The position numbers and the translations under genes are program-made. From the NCBI RefSeq assembly GCF_000150275.1, contig NW_002060984.1, positions 21,185 to 85,184 on the forward strand: a stretch of DNA of 64,000 bases, given 5' to 3'. Positions 37,276 to 60,000 of the stretch are shown in pieces (position 1 is the first letter of the stretch; each line of letters begins with the position of its first letter). The notes beneath the pieces were generated by a model. The model was given only the letters and a program-made list of their open reading frames with translations. It ran no database searches and was not told where the DNA came from. This DNA comes from Trichoplax adhaerens. Taxonomy: Eukaryota > Placozoa > Uniplacotomia > Trichoplacea > Trichoplacidae.

Positions 37276-38819
37276 GTCGTTGAGTCACGGGGTTTGGAAG
37301 GAATAAATTAATAAATTAATTATTGTGTGACTGAACATGTCTATGTCTAATTGTCTATATATGTGATTTACAACAACATCACAGTGGCATTACGACATCA
37401 CTAGAGCTTTTTTTTTTGGAATGTCTCAGTATCAATGCGATGGATAATCTACTCTGCTATTTTATATTATTTAGTCATATACTGTACCTACTGTAGTAAA
37501 ATCAAGTATCGCAAATCATTCCTAATCAGATTCAATACCGTCATTGGATGCTTTAATCAAAACCATGCCTTAAAATGTAGCTGGTATGAGCAGGCAAACG
37601 TAGGGAAGTTACTAGTAGCATGAAACCATGGACTACTAGATATATCGATGCATGTCGTCATGGCCTAACTAAACGTTCAACATTTTGTAGTCCATGCATG
37701 AAATAGGTAATTTTCCGTTAAGACAAATATATCATTATCCAATCTTGTAAAGAAGCATATAAGAGTATAGTATGATAATTTAATATGAATTTTCTTTTAA
37801 TGGATTATTTTGTGTAGAATGCGTTCCAGCTCATTGAAGTGGAAATTCACTAGTATAACTAATTGCACAAATAGTAAATTATATTATTCACAGATGTAGC
37901 GAACGTCTAATTTTTTGGTGTAACAATGCATCGATTTATCGATTTAAGAAGTGATTTTCAAAAATTATTTGTTTGGAAATAGCGACCATGTCATGTTTTG
38001 CATGGCTGCATGCTCCAAATTCATAATTATTTAATTTGACTAATCTGGTTGGATCCATCTGGTATACCTTCAATAATTAATTATATGCAACAATCTATAC
38101 CAGTACTGTATTGAAGTTTTCCAGGGAAGATTATTGCACTGCAACGTTTCGTGAAAAATGAGTCAAATTTTAAGGACCAATCGTAAAGTGGAACATGGCA
38201 ACTATAAATTTAATCTTGAGATCGGCTCTAATAATTAGTTGTGTGCAATAAAGACATTGTATACAGTGATATTCCGAGATGGGAGTACAATCCTGTCTTA
38301 TCCATAGTTGACAGAAGAGTCCCTGAGAACAGGCCCACTTTTTGAAGTTCCTCAGCCAAAATCTCAATTGGATGAGTAATGGAGTATGCCAGTCGACGTC
38401 TTATTAGTCAGCAGTCCTGTACTGGACCATAAGTGTACCTGTTGGACATCACGCCATCCTCTAATGTCCTCAATGGCCCCCAATCACCCAATGTCCCTTG
38501 AGGGTCGGAGACTATAGTACAGTAAGTGTTTAACTTAATGGAAAATAATTCATTCATGAATGGACATCAGCTGATCAAAAGGAAATGCACGCAGATGAGC
38601 TTATAGAATGGACAGGACAGTATGCAGTCATTCAACAGGTTCAATTTCTGCAGTTCGCTGTGATCGGTAAAGAAGATTGCGATCTTTTTAGACGATCACT
38701 GTTTGCTTTGAATAATATTGATTTAGCACCTGCAATCATTCACTATCACAGCACAAGGAGATTTTGTTGCGGGTTATGGTCATGGTCATCGGTCAAAGCT
38801 AGTGATTAACTTCTAGTAC

Positions 38820-39340
38820 AGTATAATGCCGTTGGTGTGATCATACAGTACTTTGGACTGTAAGTACAGCGGTGCATGGAGCAGAACCATTGCATAGTAA
38901 TGCAGTAAAAAAATGTGCAGTAGTCTATGTCTAGCGTAGTACAGTACTTTACACTGTACTGTACAGTACTTTGTACAACCGGTGGTGTGACATTGCATGC
39001 ACGTGACATGATTATACACAATAATGGCAGGTGATTCGTGGGTACTGTACACCGTACAGTATAGTATTGCAGTAAAAAAGTAAGCTACAGTCCATGTCTA
39101 GAGTACAGTAGCACTTTACACTGTGCAGGACTTACTGTATACTGTACAACCGGTGGTGTGACATTGCATGGCATGTGACATGATTATACACAATAATGAC
39201 AGATGATTCGTGGGTAATGAACACTTTACGTGCAGTACAGTATAGTACAGTACAGTACATTGTACCGCTGGACACTTGCATACTGTACTGTACATACAGA
39301 GTCTGATTATTTTCCATGGCACCCCTTCGTTCAAAAGTCA
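38820..39340. repeat. Tandem duplication (period about 171 bp) rich in palindromic GTACTGTACAGTAC
   Basis: The block 'aaccggtggtgtgacattgcatg' occurs near 38976 and again near 39147. Each copy is preceded by 'atgcagtaaaaaa.tg..' / 'tgtctag.gta' and followed by 'gtgacatgattatacacaataatg.caggtgattcgtgggta'-like sequence, so a unit of about 171 bp is duplicated. The units are interspersed with palindromic TACTG/TACAG runs. The long minus-strand frames here follow from the repeat. Confidence 0.85.
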
Positions 39341-39563
39341 AAGTTGTATTCCGTTGAAATTCCTGTATGATATTTATACGGTATACTGTACAGTATATAT
39401 CATATACTTGTAGAAGGATATCGCCTCAGATCTATAGAATTGATCTAGTACGGGACTGATTGAACTTGCACAATTCTGTCTTTTCAGGGTGCCATCGAAA
39501 TTAATCAGACTAGACAGTACAATATGAAAGACAAGGAGGCGCGAAGTTGTTTGCATGCTCAAC

Positions 39564-39606
39564 CACGTGATATAACGTTAAGATCAATTAAGCGCTATGC
39601 CATTGG
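39564..39606. promoter_or_regulatory. E-box and inverted CCAAT box, possible FAS-L2 promoter element
   Basis: A palindromic E-box CACGTG at 39564-39569 is followed 32 bp later by ATTGG (inverted CCAAT) at 39602-39606. Vertebrate FASN promoters are known to use E-box/SREBP and inverted CCAAT sites close together. Here the pair lies about 2.1 kb upstream of the FAS-L2 start codon, which would suit a promoter ahead of a 5' non-coding exon. Six-base motifs occur by chance, so this is only suggestive. Confidence 0.2.
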
Positions 39607-41149
39607 CTAAGCTTATCGCTCTATTTGTTCGTTTCAAGTATGACGAGAGGCAGACAATTAAAGCCAGTTAATGAATGGGAGGATTTTTCACTTAATGTAA
39701 TTGTATTTTAGCAAGTGTAGTGTAATCAACTTCAAGAAAAAAAAATCAGGTGATGTCAAGAATTAGTTGGTTGAACAAGGACTGCGATAGTCAGGCGAGC
39801 TCGTGGCTATGCAGTTTCATCGCAGTATAAGTGAAAATTGCATTATTTGCTACTTCAAGAACGGACGTATCAGGTTATAAAGTAGATCAGTGGTTGCTAT
39901 TCGCCTATCAGTTCTTTCTGCTCTCTACGTGCTCTGGTAGGCATTGAATTGAATTGAATCGCAACGTAACGGATAATTATAATCAATAATTACCAAAAGT
40001 TTTTCACAGCAGTGTGTATTCAAACTACAAAAGCTATAAAATTACGGTGCGATCATTTGCTGTATCCATTTTGATTGAATAACCAAGGCCTTTAGCTATC
40101 GCGGAAGATCAAGGTATGAATGAACATAAAGCATGTGCAACATGTACTGTATATTTCGTAGGTTAATTTCGTACAAAGATTTACTTTTAGACGATGTAGC
40201 GCATACAGTATGTAATGGAAGAATTGAAAGTGGATTTGCAATGGACTACAGTGCACGTAGGCTTGATAGAATTGGAAAATTTCCAGTATTCATTGCTAAT
40301 AGAATGAGAAAGAATTCCTATTCGCTTAATCGATAATCATAGCAAGGATAGTACTGTATAAACTAGTTGGGAGCATGCATGGATTTCATATCTACTGTAG
40401 TGTGAAGATTGCCACAATATTGAATATGCAGTGACAAGTGTTGAAGGCAAAATCATGCCCATCTAGCCTCTTGACTTTGCCCATAGGAATAGTTTTGATG
40501 AATGATTGCTTTGCTAACTGAGAGTTAGAAATGCTTGCCAAAATCGCTGGAAATACGTCAATGCAAATTAGCTTGTAATTATAACTAACTAATGTAAACG
40601 CACGCACATTGCCAGTGAATTTATTTGTGGCAGGGATATCGAAAAGGAAAACTACGCGTTCACCAAGTTAAAATACTTTAAGACTTCCTACAATTTTGTA
40701 TGTTATTGATACTAAACATTAGCTCGATAAAGCAGCATGTTATAAAATGCTCGGCAGTAAAGTATTACCAAACAGCCCGTTTTAATTGACTGTGAGAACT
40801 TGAAAAAAAAAATTGGGATTCCGTTGGGGTGTTACGTCATTAGCACTCATTCATCAAGTCATGCGTTCTCAATCTGCAGTGACTGTATGACATTGTTGCG
40901 ATTCGTTACGATAGTTACGGCTTGGAAATTAAGAAACCATACAGTCGGTGTGCATAAGCAATTTTTCTTTATTTGAATTGATATTCTCTTTATCATAATG
41001 TCTCCTTGGAATTGATCGAGGTTTCTAGAGTGAACAACAACTCCGATGCACTGGAACAGAACAGAAATTACTACCGATTAATAAGAGAAAATGGAATTTG
41101 GATCTTACTTTCAGTTTTTACCTTCATTCAGTACCTAGAATCGCATTAT

Positions 41150-41290
41150 GCATACTGTACTGTATACAGTACAGTACTGTCGTGTACAGTGTACAGTACT
41201 ATACACTCCTTACAGTACATACGATACTGTAAGTCTGGAGCATGACAGAAGCGCTCTACCGTACTGTACTGTACTGGATGTCAGTACGAT
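41150..41290. repeat. TACTG/TACAG simple-sequence cluster
   Basis: Runs such as 'actgtactgtatacagtacagtactgtcgtgtacagtgtacagtac' and, at 41260-41275, 'gtactgtactgtactgga' are built from the pentamer ACTGT and its reverse complement. They form overlapping palindromes about 400 bp upstream of the FAS-L2 first coding exon. Confidence 0.8.
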
Positions 41291-41686
41291 AGGTAACATG
41301 CAAAGTGTTTACAATTCCTAGAGTAAATTTACTCAACGTCCTACAACTTCAAATGCTCCAAAGCAAATAATTACATTTGTTGTTTTTTTGGTGTGTTGTT
41401 TATGAAAGACGTTTACATATGCATGAAACAGATGTACCAGTAACGTAAATGAATATACATTGCATGTTGAGTTGCTGGTTACAGCTGGAGAATGGACAGA
41501 GTATAAGTTGATCATAGAGGTAAAAGAAAACAGCAATTTTCTTTTACCTTTATGGCCTTGAACCACAGTAGTAAGAAAACGTGCTGGACTGTGTTCTAAT
41601 GAATGATACTACGGGATTATGCTGTGATACATGGTCATTTTATAGTAATACCCTTCACAAACATGATTTTACCGATTTTCTTGCAG

Positions 41687-50528
<8,842 letters not shown>

Positions 50529-52145
50529 TTGAAATACAATTAAGATCCATTTTATTGATATTCAGTATAACTATGAAAGCGTTATTGACATTTTTTACGC
50601 ATATGCTGTGCTGGTTATGCAGCTAAATGGGACCATTAGATCCACTTCAAGATTAGATTATATCCTAGCCCGTAGCTGTGGCCTTATCATGAGGTCTTAT
50701 CAAGGGAACAATACTTGTTTTAAATTATTATTTTATTTCATTAAGGTGTTGCAGGTTGACATAATAGTAATTTAAATTCGGCAATAAACGCCTTAACTGC
50801 ATACGAAATTTATTGTTGCGTTGTACGCGGCAAGGTATGTTACAGTAACATTTTGTTTCATCATTTATGAATGGACACATTAGGAAGCAGTAAGCTATGA
50901 AACTAGATACGCGTAATTAGGTAATCTTGTCGATGTCAATTTGGAATATTTTAACATTTATGAATAGTTTTGATAGTGGCCAAATATAATACGATGTGTT
51001 AAAAGGTGTCTTTAGATGTACGTTGTTGTTTTACGAATTTTGTTGATGTTGCTAAATTGATTTAATAAAAAATGATGAATTAAAACGAAAGCTGTTCATG
51101 AAGGTATTTGTGAGTTGCATGATTGCACGGGATCAACTAACTAAATTCAACGACTATATAACATCTAAACAATGCTGTTTCAGACGTCTTTTCTATCATC
51201 ACTTGAGATTGTGCTATTTTGTAGTTTTTATGTGGATCATTTTCCTATTTTGCGATCAGAATATGCTTTAAATGTACTCATACAGTACAGTTCGGTACCA
51301 ACTCTTGGTTATTTACTGAAATTGGTCGTGCTCAGAGCTCTGTTACTCTACAGAATAATCATGATCACTATCAACGGATCAAGCACTCACAAGACACCGC
51401 ACTAGTATAGCATTTATATGGGTAGATTATCGAGTGCTAGATACTCGAAGATGGCAGACAGTATAATATGGTAATTACTATATACTATTGACTCATGGCT
51501 ACCTCACGTGACGCTTTCTTTTGCATGCATTTTACTTCGATGTTCAAGTTAAGTCGTAAGCCTAACTACTGTACAAGAACTCAATATGATCCCTCGTTAA
51601 CCTTAACCCTATTTAACTCGAGACTATACTGAATATCGCTGGTTAGAGTAGATTTTTGGTAGGCCTATATCAGTAGTGAATCAGTCGGTATCCTGCGGTA
51701 CTGCATATCTATGTATATTGTACAGTAAAAGCAAAATAATATTATTTTAAAAATAGCAGTGATAAGCGCATTCGTTTCCTATAAAGTTGTTCGGAAATTT
51801 CAGTTGTGTAGTGACTTTTAGAATATTGTAAAGTGTTTATATTAGTCTAAGAATGATCGAGAACGCTTATGAGTTTCTGTCGTAATTCAATATAGAGAAA
51901 GGTAAGCGAATAAGCTGTTCAATTTAGTTATATTTAGGCAACTGAAAGTGACATAACTTACATTGATCGGTATAACTAATGGTTCTGATTTTAATCATCT
52001 GATCTTAGTCTCGTATATGCTTGGTAGCGTTGTTCTTTCAGCGATCATACACATTATTGTGGTAGCAAGATAGATTAGCGATTATAGCTTATCATTAACT
52101 CAACTTGGTTGTTCTTTTGGAAGTAGGAACCGTCAATAAGTCATC
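50529..52145. other. Intergenic, FAS-L2 to amino acid transporter
   Basis: About 1.6 kb of AT-rich sequence with no supported exon. It contains the FAS-L2 3' UTR and the transporter promoter. An AATAAA lies near 50784, about 255 bp after the FAS-L2 stop, and may be its poly(A) signal. Confidence 0.45.
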
Positions 52146-55100
52146 ATGGAGAGTAATCGATCGGATGATACTAGTCAAAGCATTCCGGAAGTCAAGATAA
52201 CGTAAGTCAAAAACATTTGAATGTTGTATGAGAGATGTGGTAAAGATAACTACATCACTAGAATCACGTTGATAGTTAAATTTAAATCCTTTCCTACTGG
52301 AATCAAATAGAAATGACTGCCAAGAATGAGATCGAGTTGATAAATACTATAGCACAACCGTGACCAAGAAACCTCATCAATTGATCATGTTTATGATTAC
52401 TCTATCACTAGAAGATCGTAGATATGGATGTAAAAGGCCCTACGATCGCATACATGATTTACAACTGTTAGATTGACGAATTTTACCGTACAGAAATAGC
52501 GATGAAAGATTCTATGCTTATTGATCGAAATATCTTACCGTAAATAACTGAATTGATCATTCAACTCTAATAATTATAATTTATGTTGATATACATCGAT
52601 CTTTTTGGTTAACGTGCATACATACGAGTATAGATACGATTCATCTTTAAATATAGAAAATACGAGTACTATAATATCTAAAGACTCAGATAGACGTAAT
52701 CATGCTGTATGATTGAAACAAAATTAACATCTATTTTCTGTATAGTGCTAGTAATAGCTGGTTGACTTCAATATGGCGAAATTTTTTGGACTTTTCAAAC
52801 ATGTTTAAAGCTTTTATTGGTACAAATTATATGGGATTACCTTTCGGTATCGCTCAAAGTGGACTTGGGGTAGGTGTATTCCATTGATCAAGATAGCGGA
52901 TATAAAATGGTCAACTGTAGAACAATTCTGAGTGTAGATACACTGATTATTATATTTTATGGTATAGCAGTTAAGACTGTACTTGGCAAAAATGTTTGTT
53001 GTCGTTGTAATGCCTTGTACAATGTACATGGCACTAGCTAGAGGCTTATTTAGTTTAGTCTATAATCTAAGTTGATGAAAGATCGAACAGTTTTGGATGC
53101 ACGCCAATGCCGTATATCTACCTACTAGCTATACGCGTATATATGAGTATTTATGTTGGATTGGCTATAAGAATAATAACATGTTATTTTTATCCGGCAG
53201 TCAGTAGATAAATACGTATACGGTATAACAGTTATCTAGAGCTGTTTGATCTTTTACCAATTTAGACTGTAGACTAATTTATAAGTTAAATTTTCCATTT
53301 TTCACAGATCGACAATGTTGCTATATTGGCCTAGTTGAGAGAGAGTCAGGTTCAGGCCATTATCAGATTGACTAGATAAAAGTAGCATGACTGATCGGTG
53401 AGGGATGGATAAATATACTTTAAAGTAATTCTATAATTTCAATCGACGAAAGGTCGGAGTGCTCTGACAATAATTGATTGTGATGGCTTTTAGTTTTGAA
53501 ACAATTAATATTTGCAATTTTTATAAGCTTAAAACGTTATTTAATGTTGGATGAGTATTAGAAATAATTAACAATATTATTTTACACAACACTGATAAAC
53601 AGTATACCACATATCTACTCTATACGGTAAGCTAGAGTCATTTATGCTAGTACAGTATCAGGTTAATGTTGAGGTACAGTAGTTATCCAATTGACTAAAT
53701 AGAGTATCAGGGTGATTAGTGAATGGTATTAACTGCATTCGTTTAGAAGTGGCCAGTAATTACTTACGAGATACTGCTATCCACATCAATAATGCAATAC
53801 TGATTAATATTTTTAATGATAATAAATTAATTACTCTTCTAGCCTGGATTAGCCATCATGATCATTGTAGCCGTCATCACAGATCACTGCTGCCACTTAA
53901 TTGTTGATTGTAAGAAGATCGTTGTTGATCGATTGGTAACTCGTCGTATAATTAAAAGTAATAATGATACAAACTATCAAAATACCACCGAAATCGTCTC
54001 GGAGCAGTCTGTACGTGAAGAAGTTGAAACCAAGCTAACTTATGGTGATATTGGACTAGAAGCGATGGGTGTATGGGGTTTGAGATTGGTTAATATCGCC
54101 TTGTTAATATCGCAATTTGGGTTTTGCATTAATTACATTATATTTCTTGGTAATACTTTGGGGACGATATTTCCAATTGAAGCAAACTATACTAATACTT
54201 CGGTATATTACCTGCAGGTCAATAAAAACATCATTTTAAACTCTATCGGATATTACAATCGATTGAAAGTGTCTCAATACAGTATATATTTAAAGGTTAT
54301 ATTGACTGTAACAGCATCGCTAATTTATTTATTGGTAACTATTTACTTAATTTTGTAGATTGAAGATCGTAACACAAGTAATAAGAGTCTGTTAATACAT
54401 AATTTGCCTTCTGGTCAATCAACGCAGCCGGCTTTTGTCTTTCTAGCTCTAATACCATTGCCTCTTCTAATTTTGACATCTTACTCACGAAATATTCGAC
54501 AACTTGGATTTTCAAGCGTTGTCGCTAATTCATCTTTAATGGTTGGCTTCATAATGGTATTAGTCTTTATCCTTCGAGGTAAAACTATTATACAACAGCA
54601 TTGGTGATGGATGCTGTCAATATTTACAAATCATCTTTTAAAATGCTTTCCTATCTAACGAATATTGCATTGTTGCTGGCTAGTTATTTCATGGATCTGT
54701 TACATTATTGTTGTTGAACAGATTTTAAGGTTCACTCTGGCATCAAATGGGTTAACTGGGCTACTTCATTTGTATTTTTTGGACAAATGACTGGAGCATA
54801 TGAGGGAATTGGAACAGTAAGATGATGTTTGAATAAATATAACAATCATATTGAGCTATTAATGGTACAAAATATTTGGTTTTAAGTAATGTGGTAGTAC
54901 TAATTGGCTCTTGGCTTTATTATTTAGATAATACCTATTGAATCTAGCATGAAAGGCAATAGGCATCGTTTCGGTTTAATGCTACATCTAGCAATAGGCT
55001 TTATGACTTTATGGTTTATTGCACTTGGTATTTTGGGCTACTTACGTTATGGAAATGACGTTAATCAAATTATTTTAGAAAGTTTACCTCGTAATAATGT

Positions 55101-55731
55101 CATCTATAAGATTGTAACTATTTTTTTATGCGTTGGAGTCGTTTTTACATTCCCGCTACAAGTGTTTGTACCAATTGAAATTCTGGAAGATCCTACTTGT
55201 AAATTTTTCAATAAGTTGTGGAGAAAATGTGTATATACCAGTAGCACTCATCACGATACAATTAGCGATCCTAGTCAACCACTTCTACGTGGTGATCTCG
55301 GTTCATCAAGCCCTACTGCTATCAATAATACAAGTTTATTATGCAGGAACGGAAATTCAGTAAAGGTGAATAATATTATGGTAGTTAAACATTATAAATT
55401 TTATTTCCGTATTAATCTTTCATTATATCCTCTTACTGGAAAACAGGTTACAACATGGCAAAGGAACATTTTTAGAACGATCATCGTTTTGATCATTTTC
55501 GCGATAGGAATTGTTTTTAAGAATGACTATGTTTACTTCTCAAGCCTTATTGGGGCCCTAAGTTCAACGGTAGTGGCCTATATTCTACCGTGTTTATTCC
55601 ATCTTCGACTAAAGTCAGCAGATATATCGTTACCTGTAAAGATTAAAGATAGTCTTTTAATCATCTTTGGCATTGGTGCTGGAACCGTTTCGGTAGTTAT
55701 CAGCATACTTAAAATTGTTAATCAAAATTAA
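52146..55731 (+). CDS. SLC36/PAT-like amino acid transporter, AA_trans family (6 exons, 553 aa)
   Basis: A polytopic membrane carrier, probably a proton-coupled or lysosomal/plasma-membrane neutral amino acid transporter. Exons: 52146-52201, 52758-52869, 53843-54217, 54359-54578, 54722-54816, 54928-55731. Phases close to 554 codons. Family features in order: a short hydrophilic N-terminus; M-F-K-A-F-I-G-T-N-Y-M-G-L-P-F with G-I-A-Q-S-G (TM1, the unwound G-x-G-x-L-x-L-P region of the AA_trans family); a helix ending D-H-C-C-H-L; Y-G-D-I-G; Q-F-G-F-C-I-N-Y-I-I-F; an N-glycosylated loop (A-N-Y-T-N-T-S); the Y-S-R-N-I-R-Q-L cytosolic turn; F-F-G-Q-M-T-G-A-Y-E-G-I-G; then P-I-E-S-S-M-K and about five more membrane segments in the last exon. 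That exon has an unusual S/T/N-rich loop of about 60 residues before L-T-G-K-Q. Exact substrate and subfamily (SLC36 versus yeast Avt3-like) cannot be settled here. Confidence 0.85.
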
Positions 55732-57032
55732 AAGCAATTCCTTGTAAGGATGCTACTATTAGGATAATGACATTCCTATGATCTAATCATAATCACTAGT
55801 TCTATTTTCAATACTTTTAATTCACATTGCTTTCAACTTCCATGTATAGTTGAGATGGTCTAAATTTAGTGGCTCGATTACTGATTAATTAGTAAATACA
55901 AATTTGGTGACGAATCCTGTAATAACTTCCGGATGAGTGATTTAGGGAGTTACATTTTTATATTATTTCGTTAAATGTTACAAAACTGGCAATAATTTTT
56001 ATATAATTGCTGTGATACTGATTATCCTAAAATTTATACTCTACGCATCAGGATTTTACTCAGTTTTTATCATCTAATTTCAAATACTGGTAAAGGCGAT
56101 ACAACTGACACTTTACTCGGTGCAACTCGTGATTTCCTACAATATTGTGAATACAATGTTATTTGTACATTTAAAAAAGCTGAAAACTTGTGTATGCGTC
56201 ATTGGTATTCATATACTTGTATTTGGCCGTTAAATTACTCAAATGATTTATTTTATATATTTGTCAACAATAAATTGTTGCCGTACGGTTAACTATTAAC
56301 GTAATGCCTAGTTCGATATCATAAATGCTATCTGAGTGAGACTACTATATCCGTCGCGTCCTTTCTTGATTATTGTCAATAGTTTGGCATGCTTGATACC
56401 GTACGAGCAGCAAGATAAACATACACAGGTGAAATCAATTGAAAACCAGTCAATTTTACTTTCGTTTGCTATTTTGTTTATTAAGTAATCAAATTAATGT
56501 TAGGCATCGAATATCATGTTTACATGTGGTACCAAATATATAAGTAAATTGTTAGGCATCTGGGTCAAACTTTAAGACAGTTCATTAAAGTGGTATGGAT
56601 AAAATATTTAAAAAAAAAAGTCGTCACACGAATATTATTATACGAGGAATTTTGAGTCGATATCTAAGTTACGCGTTGCTGAATTGATGAGACAACTAGA
56701 ATGCAAGTTCGATTTTTTGTCTTCATGATTAAAACGCTAATTTGTACGATTAATTATTTACCAATAATATTATTCGATTCGCAACAGGCAGAACGAGACA
56801 GCACTGTTTACAAACTTTAAATACTAGATATATCTATTTTTGTCTAGCACGCCCTAATACAATTATCGATACACACTAATTATTGGTGATTTTTACGTTC
56901 TAATGATGATATATACGCGCACGATCATGGATTAGAGCCAATTTTTTTTAAGTGAAATTTGAATAGTTGGATATGTGTAAGTTAATTAGTATGCCATTCA
57001 AAATGTAAAACAAATAATTCGCTCAAAAGTGG
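55732..57032. other. Convergent 3' intergenic interval, transporter / ENGASE
   Basis: About 1.3 kb between two converging genes. AT-rich, without supported exons or recognisable repeats. Confidence 0.5.
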
Positions 57033-60000
57033 CTATTGAAATAAAACGTTAACGTTCGCAGCATGCTGTAAATTTGATCTCAATCCTGCTTTCGTAACAT
57101 GTTGAACAACAAATGTTACTTCATCATCATTAAATTCACGTAGTGAAAAGTTCTTAATCATATATACCCTAAGAAAAGATCTACCTACAAAGTTTATATT
57201 TTTTCCATCTTTCAAAAAAATATCAAAAAATTCCGGTTGCGCTGACTCCGTTGCATCATTATCGAGGATAAAGTCCCACATTAAAGTTACGTTTAGTAAT
57301 ATTTGATCTTCGTCAATATCCCAAGAAGTGTCTTTGTATGTAAGGTTAACGATACGGCCAATATCATCTGAGATCACTGAAGGATTAAGTAACTAAATAG
57401 ATTACAAACGTAAAAAGAATTATTTTAACTGTAAATAGACATTCCTCTATGAATTATCGAACGATTGAATAATAAACCAGGTCACTGAATAGAATTCACA
57501 CTAGATATAAACTTACTTTGATTTCACCTAAATCGAGGCAGAAATCTTTTTCCTTTCGCTCTGTATGATTGACTTTCATGATAAAAACATAAGAATTAGC
57601 CTTATCAAATATTAAAAAGATCATGGCCTACGTACAATTGCCTAATGAGGTTGACATACTATTTAATTCTGGTATAATCATCAGTTGTACTTCGCAAATT
57701 GTACAAGAACCACATAATGATTCCGTCAATAAGTAGTGCCTAAATAAAAATGGTGTTATTAAGAAATGGAAGAGGAAATTCTGCAAAGTTATGAGATTTG
57801 AAAGCATTCCTACTCATACTAGTCTAGATATAAATTAAACCTATTTATCCAAGTGGAACGTGGATCTGTCTCTCCAGTATATGTTGCATCAATGATATCA
57901 GTTGATTCATTATTAATAGTTGAAAATGCTAGATAATTTGAAGTGTCGCCCTTGACTTTAAAACCTGAAGGATTAAAACGAGGAGAACAAACCAAACCAT
58001 AGTCCTCCATGCACGCTTCAATTTCTTTTGGCTCACAAACTAGAAAAATAATATATTAAAGGGTATCATTGATGAGAAGATAATAATAACTAAATAATAC
58101 ACCGTGAATAGCAATTTAGTATACCATTTTTAGCTTCTTTTCCTAAGATAATATAAGTCATTGCTGAATCAGTAACAAGTTGCAATGCAATATTGATCGA
58201 GCGCGAAAAATTTTGTGGAATTTTATAGCAACAGGAAATTAAGAGTCCGTCGTTTATTTCGAATTGAGTACGGAACAACCTAATTGGTATAGTGAAAGAG
58301 TTTATTGAGGCTTTATATTTTGAATAGAGGATGGAGTATTTTTAATTTCCTTAAGGCATACCGAAGTACTGCTGCAGAATACTCTAACGATGGTGTGTAT
58401 GATCCATAAATTCGTAGACATTCACCTCCATTGTAAGCATCCAAAGACGAATGAGCAACTGTTGATATTTTAATACTTCCAGCTGTTCCTATGCAATACG
58501 AACGATGGGAATTGGAATAGGATGGCTGTAGCTGTTGTGCACTTAAGTTACTCCACGAAGAATTTTTAGCAATCTAATCAAGGAGTTAAAATTACGATTG
58601 AGAAATATCTACAAATGGAAAAATTACATGGAGCTACCTCAAATTAGAAGAATTTCCAATTTACCTTGCCATTAATGTACATTTTATCACCTCTACCACG
58701 GCAGAATGATGATACTATCGGCAATTCAGTTAGAATACTTGAATTATGACATAGTGAGCTAAGTAAATCCCAAAATCTGTTAAAAATCAAGAAATTACAG
58801 TCTTGGTATTAAAGCATGATTAGTAATACTTGGAACGTGGGTAGGGTTATTAGCAATACTTGTTTTGGTTTTCGATAAAATCTGTTCTTCCAAGACATTC
58901 ATAAACCCAACCAGGTGCAAATAAAGCAGCAGATAAAGAACTCTCTCGAATAACTTCTAACGCCTAATGATTATAATGAAAATTGGATTATTATGTCATA
59001 AAGTTTTTTGATCGTATAAATTTATTTTTCAACGCTATAGAAAATTTAGTTGAACAAGTTCGGGTAGGATGATAAAAACTGAAAAAGTAAGAACGATGGA
59101 ATAGGCGCATTATAACATCCATCTGTAATACTAACATCTCGACTTTTGAAACCACCGCCTTTATAACAACCTCTACCAAAAATATCTATGCCAGCGTAGA
59201 CGTCATGTTTTCGCTCCTGCCCGGCATTCAATACCGACCTTAAGAGATTGCCAGGTTTCCAAACATAGTTTAAAAAAATTCCATCACAGGAATCGAAGAA
59301 AGTTCTGTGTTCAGTAAACCAAAAAAGTATATTGATCAGTGTCAAGTTAAAGCTTTACAGTTGATTAATATCGTCTATTGGATTTTAAGCCTTCAGAATA
59401 GCATTCATTCATTTCTAGTGTTCTCTATTTAAATTTGTTAACCGATGTCAATTATTCTACATCATTCAAAGATGATTTGTTAAAAATCAATATGACGGTA
59501 ATCAGCATTGATTAATACCGTAAACTCTTCTAAAAACGATGATAGAATTGATAAAATAGTTCTCATAATACAGATATTAAGCACCTGTTATACATGTTGA
59601 GTTCATTTTGCCATTTTAGATCGCCAGTATTGGTTACGCTGTCGTACCAAAGTATTTGACCATGTGGTATTTTTTGATGGAGTTTGTTGGTTAATTCTGC
59701 TACAAATTGCACCAATGTCATAATATACTTTTTCTAATAATAAATGGAGAAATGGAGAAGAGAAATTAAAAAGATTTTCTTGTGTCAACATAATCGATCG
59801 TTATTTTGGTGGAGATTGTTGACCTACATCGATTACATCATGTTAATAGAAAGGGGTAGAAATGGCTGACTACTCAGTTAAGTAAAGTAGTATTATAAAA
59901 GTATTGCTTATATTGTTATGGATCGTCGTTGCAAACTAGAACTTGACGTTGCTATTTTGGTGATCAATGGTATAGTTTTATCGTAGAAATTAGGTGCTCA

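Larger units (their letters stand above)
37276..41686. other. Repeat-rich intergenic region upstream of FAS-L2
   Basis: No coding exon is supported. The open frames at 38585-38809, 40133-40336 and 41006-41245 lack motifs, and the minus-strand frames at 38806-39341 are readings through TACTG/TACAG repeats. The FAS-L2 ATG directly follows an acceptor-like 'ttttcttgcag', so a 5' non-coding exon of FAS-L2 probably lies in this interval. A possible donor (gatcaag/gtatga) ends near 40115. Confidence 0.5.

Noticed and set aside
37435-37623. 62-codon plus-strand frame after the unrecognised gene
   Set aside because: No motif, no neighbouring exon in phase and no sign of conservation that can be seen here.
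38806-39341. Four overlapping minus-strand frames of 69-79 codons
   Set aside because: They are translations of TACTG/TACAG repeats and the 171-bp tandem duplication, with Tyr/Cys/Val-rich repetitive peptides and no family signal.
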